Positions 7,200 to 12,932 of a DNA stretch of 22,911 nucleotides are shown here, one piece after another (position 1 is the first letter of the stretch; every line of letters starts with the position of its first letter). The stretch lies in the IMG/VR virus record IMGVR_UViG_3300043773_000908, positions 1-22,911 of that record, one strand, 5' to 3'. The notes beneath the pieces were generated by a model. The model searched no databases. It was not told where the DNA came from and worked only from the letters and a program-made list of their open reading frames with translations. The DNA is from a virus. The translations under genes and the position numbers were made by a program.

Positions 7200-7449
7200 C
7201 TCCCACCTCATCAAAGTGGCAAGCCATCATCAGGTTGGCGACTGCATGACCGAGATGGTCGTCGCTCCGGTCGCCTTCTAGGTAGTTGAAGATGTGGGCT
7301 AGGGCATGGTTGAGGACATGGCCGATGGGCATACCCTTCATCCAGTTGTGTTCCCCGTACCGCTCGGCCCCGTGACCCATTGCTTCAGCCGCCCGACGAG
7401 TCCCGGCTGTGGGCAGCAAGTCGTATCTTCCAGAGAGGGCGGATCGCAC
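7192..7449 (-). CDS. DUF5664-like (dATP/dGTP diphosphohydrolase N-terminal-like) protein
   Basis: 85 residues if the GTG at 7449 is the start. The sequence SGAVRSALSGRYDLLPTAG, then AMGHGAERYGEHNWMKGMP and HALAHIFNYLEGD..DDHLGHAVANLMM, follows the conserved pattern of the phage dATP/dGTP diphosphohydrolase-type domain (GxVR..... RYDLlP ... GA.kYG..NW..G.. .....H......G...D......HA..N), an all-alpha fold that would act on nucleotides. The similarity begins four residues before the GTG, but no other in-frame start exists nearby. The frame stays open upstream to 7869 across the whole resolvase-like gene, with shadow-like composition. AGGAG lies only 2 nt before the GTG. The true start is therefore uncertain. 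Confidence 0.65.
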   Translation of the reverse strand: MRSALSGRYDLLPTAGTRRAAEAMGHGAERYGEHNWMKGMPIGHVLNHALAHIFNYLEGDRSDDHLGHAVANLMMACHFDEVGDD

Positions 7450-7799
7450 GGCTCCTGAGGGGTAGGCATGGAGTCCACCATGTCCATCAGAACCATCAGG
7501 TCCTCCAGCCGGATGGTCAGAAGCCAGCCCGCCTTGCTGCGATTGGTCCTGTGGAATAGCAGCGGCGTCTTCTCTTGGGCCTGAGCCATTGCCTTCTGCA
7601 TGGCCTCCACCACGTTCAGCCTCTCCACCCTCTTCACTTCCGGGAATACCAGCGGTAGCCCCTCGATCACAACGTCCGCGTCCCCCGCATCCCCGCAATG
7701 CTGCTGGCTTCGCCTTGCTTCCCATCCGAATAGAGCCTTCAGTTCGTGGCACAGTTCCAGTTCCCCCTTCTTGCCTTTGGTCCTGCTGTTGATCGGCAT
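7338..7799 (-). CDS. PD-(D/E)XK nuclease, Holliday-junction-resolvase-like
   Basis: A 153-residue protein. The N-terminal 105 residues carry a PD-(D/E)XK core as in Hjc-type resolvases and related phage nucleases: GKKGELEL with E13, then ADVVI with D42, and PEVKR with E54-x-K56, followed by a helix and a strand (AMQKAMAQAQEKTPLLFHR). It would cleave branched or double-stranded DNA during phage recombination (family knowledge). The last 40 or so residues (from about 112) are Pro/Thr/Gly-rich and unlike the family; they overlap the next gene by 112 nt, so they may be dispensable or the product of an extended frame. A 56-nt gap separates the start from the HNH gene upstream. Confidence 0.75.
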   Translation of the reverse strand: MPINSRTKGKKGELELCHELKALFGWEARRSQQHCGDAGDADVVIEGLPLVFPEVKRVERLNVVEAMQKAMAQAQEKTPLLFHRTNRSKAGWLLTIRLEDLMVLMDMVDSMPTPQEPCDPPSLEDTTCCPQPGLVGRLKQWVTGPSGTGNTTG

Positions 7800-7855
7800 T
7801 GCCTTTACCCTCTGCTGCTAGGAGTTGCTTCCGTAGACACCGGAAGTGGAAAGCA

Positions 7856-8233
7856 TCACTTGCCTTCATTGATCTTTCTTTCTTCTAAGGCCCACTGAGG
7901 AAGGTCGGTTGGGTCCTCTCGTAGCCCGACTCGCCCCATGAGTTTTGCCAAGAACGGGATGTCAACCTCTCCGTCCTCGTCTTCCTTTGCCCTTAGGATT
8001 TGGCCTAGGGAAAGAGACTTCTGCCCGCCCGAGTGGTAGCCGTAGTGGCACTCGTTGCAGACCATGATGAGGTTGCGGTGGTGATGAGGGTCGTGCCCCC
8101 GCCGTCCGACAATGTGGTGAAGTTCGCACCGCTTCCCCGGCCTGAACTTCCTCCACCAGCAGACGGCACAACGGACGGAGTTGAAGGCATAGACCTCTAG
8201 GTTGGATCGGTTCCTGTCCTTCTTCTTGCTCAT
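7856..8233 (-). CDS. HNH endonuclease
   Basis: A 125-residue protein. The start at 8233 (MSKKKDRNR) overlaps the previous stop (ATGA); the longer in-frame reading from 8329 lies within the zinc-ribbon gene. It shows a classical zinc-stabilised HNH: C22-x2-C25, then H39-H40 (CELHHIVGR), N54 (HRNLIMVC), C59-x2-C62 and H63. HNH proteins of this size in phages are often linked to packaging or recombination, but no terminase lies next to it here. Catalytic residues look complete. Confidence 0.85.
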   Translation of the reverse strand: MSKKKDRNRSNLEVYAFNSVRCAVCWWRKFRPGKRCELHHIVGRRGHDPHHHRNLIMVCNECHYGYHSGGQKSLSLGQILRAKEDEDGEVDIPFLAKLMGRVGLREDPTDLPQWALEERKINEGK

Positions 8234-8424
8234 GCCTCTTCCTGCCACTGAAGTTTTGTGCCGCAGTCGGGGCACCAGCCAAACGAGCGGGCGATATTGG
8301 TTTTCCCGCAACTCGGGCAGCGATACCACTGGTCATACCACTCGTCGTATCCCGTGTTCTGCGGCCCTCCGATACACACAAAGCCAGCGGGGGATGGAAT
8401 GGACTGCTCGTCTTCGTCACTCAT
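8230..8424 (-). CDS. Small zinc-ribbon protein
   Basis: A 64-residue protein with C36-x2-C39 and C51-x2-C54 (CPSCG ... CPDCG), a rubredoxin-like zinc ribbon, preceded by an acidic N-terminus and a Tyr/Trp-rich stretch. AGGAG lies 6 nt before the ATG. It overlaps the HNH start by 4 nt. The partner is unknown. Confidence 0.65.
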   Translation of the reverse strand: MSDEDEQSIPSPAGFVCIGGPQNTGYDEWYDQWYRCPSCGKTNIARSFGWCPDCGTKLQWQEEA

Positions 8425-8449
8425 GCGCCGCTCCTGATCCTTGTCGTTC

Positions 8450-8548
8450 TCATGGTGTCCCCAAACTCATGGCGCACACAGGGCGGTCGGTCAACGTCGT
8501 TCCGCTCCTGCTATCGAATGCTCTCCGATTGCTCGGCATATTGACCAT
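8450..8548 (-). CDS. Possible 32-residue leader peptide in a 189-bp gap
   Basis: A short frame (MVNMPSNRRAF...) runs from 8548 to a stop at 8450 that overlaps a 10-codon frame beginning MRTTR. That one ends in an ATGA overlap with the zinc-ribbon gene. The chain of stop/start overlaps is suggestive of translation coupling, but the ribosome-binding site of the first frame is weak and the peptides have no features. Low confidence; the gap may simply be a 5' untranslated leader below the element at 8583-8614. Confidence 0.2.
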   Translation of the reverse strand: MVNMPSNRRAFDSRSGTTLTDRPVCAMSLGTP

Positions 8549-8582
8549 CGAATCAACACCCTGAGAACCACGCGATGCTTTC

Positions 8583-8614
8583 GTTGTAAACCCCGTGTCA
8601 AGTCTGTGTATCTT
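8583..8614 (-). promoter_or_regulatory. 32-bp repeated element, copy A (putative promoter/operator)
   Basis: Read on the minus strand it is AAGATACACAGA, one pyrimidine, TTGACA, six variable bases, then TTACAAC. Copy B at 10137-10168 matches at 26 of 32 positions, with all spacings equal. Copy A begins on the last base of the stop codon of the metallopeptidase gene and is followed by about 160 bp without a clear gene before the zinc ribbon. TTGACA equals a sigma-70 -35 box, but no good -10 box lies 16-18 bp downstream, so a phage sigma or activator site, or an operator, is possible. Confidence 0.55.
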
Positions 8615-9306
8615 TACTTCTTCAGCATCTCTTCGGTGGCAAGGGCTATGTCTTCGGGGCCTGCCAGATAACGGACCCGCTTGGAGTGCCACTCAATGAA
8701 GTTGTTCAGGTCGTCGATGCCTTGATACTCAGGGTCCTTGGCAGCAAGCCGAGCCATGTATCGGACGTAGACTTCCATCTCCAAGGCAAACCGGACCGTG
8801 TCAATCCGGTCTTTCCCCGTCTTGTTCAAAGACTTCCGACAAGCCGTACCATTGCCATAGGCGACCCATTCATCGAGGAGGTAGAGCGGCCTGTCGTCCC
8901 ACCACTGGCGTTGCTTGACGAGGTAGGTGTCATAGATGGTGCGGCGGTCATGCTCGGGGATGTAGTCAGCGATCTGCTTGAGGGTCAGGTCGGGCTGCTC
9001 CAGCAGGACGGCTCTGCCTTCAGTCAGGTAGAACCCGGGCCTGCCATGCTCCTCGCCCACCCTTGAGTTCAGGTAGTGGGTTCCTTCGTGGACCCAAGTG
9101 ACCAAGTCTTCGTCCCGGCAGGGATGCTTGTGTGGCAGCCGGGACTCGATGTCCACGACCATGGTGGATTCGTGGCTGAACTGCTTGGTTGTGGTCAGTT
9201 CCACCCACTTCAAGCCGTCTGCCCTAGCCATAGGCGGGTCGTTAGAGATGCCTACTTGTCGGCACCCCATCACGAACACCGCCATGGCTAAGACTGCTGG
9301 ACGCAT
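8614..9306 (-). CDS. Predicted lipoprotein metallopeptidase (HEGTH)
   Basis: A 230-residue protein. The N-terminus (MRPAVLAMAVFVMGCRQVG) has a basic residue, a hydrophobic stretch and a lipobox VMGC, so C15 would be lipidated after export. A zinc-protease motif H73-E74-G75-T76-H77 lies in LVTWVHEGTHYLNSR. E146 in LLDEWVAYGNG is a plausible third zinc ligand, giving a gluzincin-like H-H-E set. Its presence in a phage replication region is unusual. Possible roles are a morphon that alters the lysogen's cell surface, superinfection exclusion, or cell-wall modification; these are inferences. A 5-bp inverted repeat lies just upstream (9308-9324). The start has no close Shine-Dalgarno sequence. Confidence 0.75.
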   Translation of the reverse strand: MRPAVLAMAVFVMGCRQVGISNDPPMARADGLKWVELTTTKQFSHESTMVVDIESRLPHKHPCRDEDLVTWVHEGTHYLNSRVGEEHGRPGFYLTEGRAVLLEQPDLTLKQIADYIPEHDRRTIYDTYLVKQRQWWDDRPLYLLDEWVAYGNGTACRKSLNKTGKDRIDTVRFALEMEVYVRYMARLAAKDPEYQGIDDLNNFIEWHSKRVRYLAGPEDIALATEEMLKK

Positions 9307-9307
9307 A

Positions 9308-9324
9308 CAGGGTTTATGTCCCTG
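9308..9324 (-). repeat. Small inverted repeat in front of the metallopeptidase start
   Basis: CAGGG and CCCTG arms are separated by 7 bases and end 2 nt before the ATG at 9306. The only purine-rich patch upstream (AGGG) is inside the far arm, so folding could hide the ribosome-binding region. Short, so possibly by chance. Confidence 0.3.
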
Positions 9325-9342
9325 CCTTCGTCCAGTGATGCA

Positions 9343-9690
9343 CTAAAAGGGTTCGATCTCCCTCTCCTGCTTATGGGACTGCCACTTAAGCCAGCCATTG
9401 TTGTCCAGATAGGAACCGTCCTTGCCCTTCTTCTTCGGGAACAGACTTCCATCTGCCCTCTTCTGACCAAAGGCAAGGGATGCCCCACAGTCTTGGCACC
9501 TCATCTCGTAATAGGTGTTCCCATCATGTTCACGGACAAGGGGGATAGTCCTCTGGGAATCACAGGCACCACAGACTGAGTTGCCGAACACCTCAGTCGA
9601 GGATGCCACTTGGGCAAAGCAGTCCTTGGTGTCCTTGCCCTCCACCTCAACCTCAAACCGACCGTCAGCCGACTTCATCCGAACCTTCAT
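9343..9690 (-). CDS. Zinc-finger-containing phage protein, function unknown
   Basis: 115 residues from ATG at 9690. This start has GGGAGG at ideal spacing; an upstream in-frame TTG at 9744 would add a Pro/Glu-rich segment without a ribosome-binding site. Residues 40-43 (CGAC) and 65-68 (CQDC) form a zinc ribbon, followed by FGQKRADGSLFPKKKGKDGSYLDNNGWLKW. The arrangement (VFG...CG.C......VR..DGN.YYE.RC.DC......G....GSLFPK) resembles a conserved phage protein often found near recombination genes. Likely nucleic-acid binding (inference). It follows the 460-bp hairpin-rich gap. Confidence 0.7.
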   Translation of the reverse strand: MKVRMKSADGRFEVEVEGKDTKDCFAQVASSTEVFGNSVCGACDSQRTIPLVREHDGNTYYEMRCQDCGASLAFGQKRADGSLFPKKKGKDGSYLDNNGWLKWQSHKQEREIEPF

Positions 9691-10136
9691 CTGACCCTCC
9701 CGGGATTGCTCTGGCTCTGGCTCTGGCACTGAAAAGTCCGTCAAGAAAAAAGAGGGACAACCCCTTTTCTCTAAGCCGAGAGGTGAAGCATTGGCCTTTC
9801 TTAAGGGTCAAGCCCATCCGGCAAGCGGTGTCGTCTCTCCCTCAGGCTCGCCAGCAAGGTTCGTTATGCTGGGTTGAAGCCGTCTGGTCTTTCCCACCGC
9901 TGGGTCACAGTCTTTGGCAACAGGGCCTGTATGGGATGTATGACCGTCATCCCGTGACTCCGTGGTGGGGCTGGCCTGCCACTGCTAACAGGGCCACCAC
10001 GAAGGCTTCGTCGCTGGAATGAGAGGGGCGTATCGAGTCGGGGTAATCCCCGATTTCTCTTGTGACCCTAGTGACGGTTGCCCGTGCTATTGGCCCGCAC
10101 CGCCCGGCGTTTCCCTCTGATTCCTCCGTCAGTTCG
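9691..10136. other. Non-coding, hairpin-rich gap (possible structured RNA or leader)
   Basis: No convincing gene lies here on either strand; a plus-strand frame running to 10022 is Trp/Pro/Ser-rich and lacks coding character. Inverted repeats include a 7-bp stem (9962-9968 with 9994-10000, followed after a 2x2 mismatch by 3 more pairs), GGGATG with CATCCC (9933-9938 and 9948-9953), and a perfect 6-bp stem with TAAT loop (10038-10053). Copy B of the repeated element sits at its upstream (right) end, and an imperfect hairpin plus T-run at its downstream end. Near 9709-9727 CTCTGG repeats three times, in the start region of the next gene. Confidence 0.4.
9745..9772 (-). terminator. Weak intrinsic terminator-like hairpin
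   Basis: On the minus strand AAAAGGG and CCCTCTTTT form an imperfect stem (one A:C mismatch) with a GTTGT loop, and a T-rich run TTTTCTT overlaps and follows it. It could end a short transcript from the element at 10137-10168 before the zinc-finger gene. The stem has only three G:C pairs, so the call is weak. Confidence 0.3.
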
Positions 10137-10168
10137 GTTGTAATGGCGATGTCAAATCTGTGTATCTT
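10137..10168 (-). promoter_or_regulatory. 32-bp repeated element, copy B (putative promoter/operator)
   Basis: Same layout as copy A on the minus strand: AAGATACACAGA, T, TTGACA, six variable bases, TTACAAC. The first half encodes the last residues of the nuclease gene (QDTQI and stop), so the element and the gene end overlap. Followed by about 440 bp without a gene. The identical position at a gene end, ahead of a gap, argues that it works in the minus direction. Confidence 0.55.
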
Positions 10169-10637
10169 GACATTTAGCGGGGCCCAAGCAGGGCGTCAGC
10201 CTCTTTGCCAGTTCCGACATCGGCTTTAGTTTTTCTCTTGGGATGTAGTGGCTAACAATCCCACGGCCAAAGTCTTTTGTGGGGGCCTGCTTGAGAGTTG
10301 AGCCCCACTCCCAGCCAACAAGCCGTGCGTTGTTGCCACTGTCGTCGGTCTGGGCCAAGACGTAGATGTCGCAAAACTCTTTGCCGACTTCGTGCAAAAG
10401 GTTGAACGCCTTCTCGGCCGTCTTGACATCGACGGTGAACACAAGGGGCAAGTGAAAGTCCACGCCGCCATCGCCAGTTGGACGCTCGCTAAGGTCTGGC
10501 ATGATTCCCGTTAAGCGGCCAAATGCAAACTCGCCCGCAAGCCCTATGGTTTCGTAGTTGGGAGACAGTGGGCGAGAAGAAGCATGGTTCTTGTGAAGTT
10601 CGTGGCGACGTTCTGCAACCTTGATGATTTGGTTCAT
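10152..10637 (-). CDS. PD-(D/E)XK-type nuclease
   Basis: 161 residues from ATG at 10637, which overlaps the helicase stop (ATGA); a longer in-frame reading lies inside the helicase. Core motif: E36 in GLAGEFAFG, D60 in GDGGVDF, and D70-x-K72 in FTVDVKT, followed by helix and strand (DIYVLAQTD). This is the pattern of restriction-endonuclease-like phage nucleases. It is coupled to the SF2 helicase, so the pair may process DNA ends or branched DNA together (inference). The C-terminal end lies within regulatory element B. Confidence 0.75.
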   Translation of the reverse strand: MNQIIKVAERRHELHKNHASSRPLSPNYETIGLAGEFAFGRLTGIMPDLSERPTGDGGVDFHLPLVFTVDVKTAEKAFNLLHEVGKEFCDIYVLAQTDDSGNNARLVGWEWGSTLKQAPTKDFGRGIVSHYIPREKLKPMSELAKRLTPCLGPAKCQDTQI

Positions 10638-12208
10638 GCCCCGTACCTCTTCATCTCTTGCCGCCGCTCCAGTTCCTGCTGGTACACACGGAACCAGAAG
10701 GGCGTGAGCCGTGCCTTCTCGATTGCCCATTCCAGATAGGAGTCGGGAATGAGGGGTGAGTTCAGGGGATAGCCCTTCCACTTCCCAAAGATGGCCCGGT
10801 AGGTGCGGACGTTGGGCCGCTTGGCCGTGGCCGGATCGAACAGGTCACGCTGCCGGGAGTCGAAGGTGACGCCCACGATGAGTTCAGCACGACGCTTCTT
10901 CTCGGCCTCCTTGGCCAGCCGCTCCATCTCCTTATGGGCCTCGATCTCCTCGGCCAGATCGGCGTCCAGTTCCTCGATGGTGGCTGGCTCCTCGTCGTCC
11001 TGCTGGTCTTCCTTGATCTTGTCGATGATCTCCTTGGGCCCAGCCAGAAGAACGTCGATTGCCACGATGGGCTGGTGAAACTCACAGGTATTCGTGATGT
11101 CGTGGATCACGAAGTCCGGCTTGGCCGAGGCGGCAATGGCTGCCTTCCTCTCCTCAAGGGTCATGGCGTTGGCCAGCACCCCGCCCAGAGTCCTGAGCCC
11201 ACGGCCGATGGCTTGGAGGTAGCGGGCCTTGGACTTGGTCGGACGGGCGTTGAAGATTTCGTTGATCTCTGGGATGTCCACGCCTCTACCTAGGACGTTG
11301 CAGTTCACGATCAGGGAGTTCTCCCCTGACTTGAACTTCTTGATCTCGTCGTTCCGCTCGTCCTCGTTCTGGGTGCCCCACACACAACTCACCTTCTTGC
11401 CGTGGCGGGTGACCAGCAAATCCCTAAGGGCCTTGGCCTGAAGGACGCTGGCACAGAACACCACCCCATGGCTCCGCTTGTGGTGCTGGTTCACCAAGGC
11501 GGCGATGTCATGCAGGCACTGCTCCTTGGTGAGCAGGGCGTCGAGTTCGGCAGGGGAGAAGTCCGTCTTGGTCTTGGACAGGGACGAGAAGTCCACTGAC
11601 TTGACCCGATGGACGTAGACCTTGGGCCGGACCAGCCAGTGCTGATCCAGTGCGTCTCTCAACTCAAGGCAGAAGGGAACGTCCTCGTAGAAACCGAAGA
11701 GGGCGGACTCGTTCTTGCCTCCCCGGAATGGTGTCGCGGTTACACCAAGGACTCTTGCCCCATTGGCAATGAAGTCCTGCATCATGTCGCGGAACTTCTT
11801 TGAGAACTTGTCATCGCACTCATCAACAATCACTAGGTCGATCTTGCCCAAAAACTTTTTGTATCGACCCTCTGCGATGAGGCTCGCATAGCAGGCTACT
11901 GCCCAATCCTCTCCGTCCCACCTCAGGCTTGCCTGCTCCAGCCCAGCGACACGACGACGCAGGGCACGGATGGTGTCAGAGGTCTGACGTACCAACTCGA
12001 TCTGTGGGCAGATGACAAGGACCCTCGCCCCATCCCGAGGCAAGACGGTAAACAACCTCGTTTTCCCCATGCCCGTGGGCAAGACTGCCATCACGGCCTT
12101 GTGCCCACGGGCGAAGGAGGAACGAATCTTCAAGATGCCTTCCCTTTGGTACGGCCTGAGTTGGTCGTCAAAGAGTGGCAGATGTTCTTCAGCGTATGAC
12201 CTTGGCAT
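10634..12208 (-). CDS. SF2 DEAD/DEAH-type DNA helicase
   Basis: 524 residues from ATG at 12208, which has GGAGG upstream at good spacing and overlaps the csrA gene by 20 nt; the in-frame extension to 12391 runs through csrA and is a shadow. Motifs: LRPYQ (18-22), Walker A LPTGMGKTR (43-51), DECD (129-132), TATP (157-160), motif V region GRGVDIPE (307-314) and motif VI QAIGRGLR (332-339). It belongs with UvsW/RadD-type phage helicases, which use ATP to unwind branched DNA in replication and recombination. A long acidic helical insert (about 410-460, DDEEPATIEELDADLAEEIEAHKEME) precedes the C-terminal region. Confidence 0.93.
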   Translation of the reverse strand: MPRSYAEEHLPLFDDQLRPYQREGILKIRSSFARGHKAVMAVLPTGMGKTRLFTVLPRDGARVLVICPQIELVRQTSDTIRALRRRVAGLEQASLRWDGEDWAVACYASLIAEGRYKKFLGKIDLVIVDECDDKFSKKFRDMMQDFIANGARVLGVTATPFRGGKNESALFGFYEDVPFCLELRDALDQHWLVRPKVYVHRVKSVDFSSLSKTKTDFSPAELDALLTKEQCLHDIAALVNQHHKRSHGVVFCASVLQAKALRDLLVTRHGKKVSCVWGTQNEDERNDEIKKFKSGENSLIVNCNVLGRGVDIPEINEIFNARPTKSKARYLQAIGRGLRTLGGVLANAMTLEERKAAIAASAKPDFVIHDITNTCEFHQPIVAIDVLLAGPKEIIDKIKEDQQDDEEPATIEELDADLAEEIEAHKEMERLAKEAEKKRRAELIVGVTFDSRQRDLFDPATAKRPNVRTYRAIFGKWKGYPLNSPLIPDSYLEWAIEKARLTPFWFRVYQQELERRQEMKRYGA

Positions 12209-12401
12209 CCCGTGCCCTCCAGCCTGCTTCGTCCCTGTAAAGCAGTTCCTCTCGGATAACTTCAACGGTCTTGGGTGCCTCGATTGCCAGACGGACAACC
12301 CGTCCCGGACCAATCCCCTGCACCACGATCTTGCAACTCGTCCCGTCCGGCATCCGCAGGACGATGGACTGTTCAGGTCTTCTTGTGACACACAAAGCCA
12401 T
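12189..12401 (-). CDS. csrA: CsrA-family RNA-binding translational regulator
   Basis: A 70-residue protein. It follows the CsrA pattern from end to end: ALCVTRRPEQSIVL (strand 1), then a strand KIVVQGI, GRVVRLAIEAPKTVEVIREELL. L3 and R50 correspond to the RNA-binding Leu4 and Arg44 of E. coli CsrA, and the core IEAPK..V.REE is intact. CsrA dimers bind GGA-containing loops near ribosome-binding sites and block or activate translation. GGGAGGG lies before its own start. Here it could regulate phage messages or redirect host carbon metabolism and motility (inference). The middle has a 2-3 residue insertion (MPDGTSC) relative to the bacterial proteins. Confidence 0.85.
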   Translation of the reverse strand: MALCVTRRPEQSIVLRMPDGTSCKIVVQGIGPGRVVRLAIEAPKTVEVIREELLYRDEAGWRARDAKVIR

Positions 12402-12760
12402 CAGCCGGTCCCTCCCATAGACCTAAGGGTTTTGGAAAAAGCCTCACCGAGGGTCTCGGGCCTCGATAGGTAACGACCCACCCATCTCCGGCTCGCTACT
12501 TCGTGCGGCCACCCCTCCTTGATCCTGTCCCTTTCGGCGGCGATTTCTTCCTCCGACGGGTCGCTCTTGCTCGGCCCCCCGTGCGGCCTCACCACCTTGG
12601 CCAGCATCTGCCTGATCTCTGATTGGCTCACCAGACTGCTGTACTTCATCCGCAGGGCCCAGATGCTGGCCCCTGCCAGATACTCGCTCACTATCCGCTC
12701 CATCAGTTCGGTGCCCCTCTCCTTGATCTCGGGCACCATCTCTTTGTTGGGGGCGATCAT
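12401..12760 (-). CDS. Hypothetical protein with HTH-like segment
   Basis: A 119-residue protein with no recognised family. Residues about 19-56 (LMERIVSEYLAGASIWALRMKYSSLVSQSEIRQMLAKV) look like a helix-turn-helix. A charged helix follows (EEEIAAERDRIKEGWPHEVASRRWVGRY), a pattern that occurs in other phage and bacterial small DNA-binding proteins. TAGGAACAG precedes the ATG. Its stop overlaps the csrA start by one base. It is fully protein-like, unlike the second frame that runs across it. Confidence 0.65.
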   Translation of the reverse strand: MIAPNKEMVPEIKERGTELMERIVSEYLAGASIWALRMKYSSLVSQSEIRQMLAKVVRPHGGPSKSDPSEEEIAAERDRIKEGWPHEVASRRWVGRYLSRPETLGEAFSKTLRSMGGTG

Positions 12761-12932
12761 CTGTTCCTATTCCTTCAAGAAAGTTGTTGACCTTTGAATC
12801 GAGGGTCGCCTTGACCAATCGAAGTTCTGAAAACAACACGGGGATCGCTCTCGACAGGATCAGTGGCAACTGGTCCATGGTTGAGAACACGATCAGCCTC
12901 TCCAGTTCGTCGATCTGCTCGTCACTTAGCAC
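12444..12932 (-). CDS. Small helical protein whose frame runs on across the next gene
   Basis: The frame starts with GTG at 12932, with GGAGG/AAGG upstream and an 11-nt overlap with the ERF gene, and is 162 residues long. Only the first 55 or so residues look like a real protein (LSDEQIDELERLIVFSTMDQLPLILSRAIPVLFSELRLVKATLDSKVNNFLEG: helical, hydrophobic, acidic). The rest is Arg/Gly/Gln/Glu-rich, lies inside the next gene in another frame, and looks like a shadow reading. Either the natural stop was lost, or a frameshift joins it to the next frame. Unknown function. Confidence 0.4.
   Translation of the reverse strand: MLSDEQIDELERLIVFSTMDQLPLILSRAIPVLFSELRLVKATLDSKVNNFLEGIGTDDRPQQRDGARDQGEGHRTDGADSERVSGRGQHLGPADEVQQSGEPIRDQADAGQGGEAARGAEQERPVGGRNRRRKGQDQGGVAARSSEPEMGGSLPIEARDPR

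Noticed and set aside
7450-7869. Upstream extension of the DUF5664-like frame to an ATG at 7869
   Set aside because: The residues over the resolvase-like gene are Gly/Arg/Gln-rich and unlike any family; the resolvase frame is clearly the coding one.
9603-10022. 139-codon plus-strand frame in the gene-free gap
   Set aside because: The first part is antisense to the zinc-finger gene; the rest is Trp/Pro-rich with no ribosome-binding site and no clear codon preference.
10038-10060. Plus-strand terminator (TCGGGG-TAAT-CCCCGA followed by TTTCTCTT)
   Set aside because: There is no plus-strand gene upstream for it to serve and the T-run is broken; kept only as one hairpin of the structured gap.
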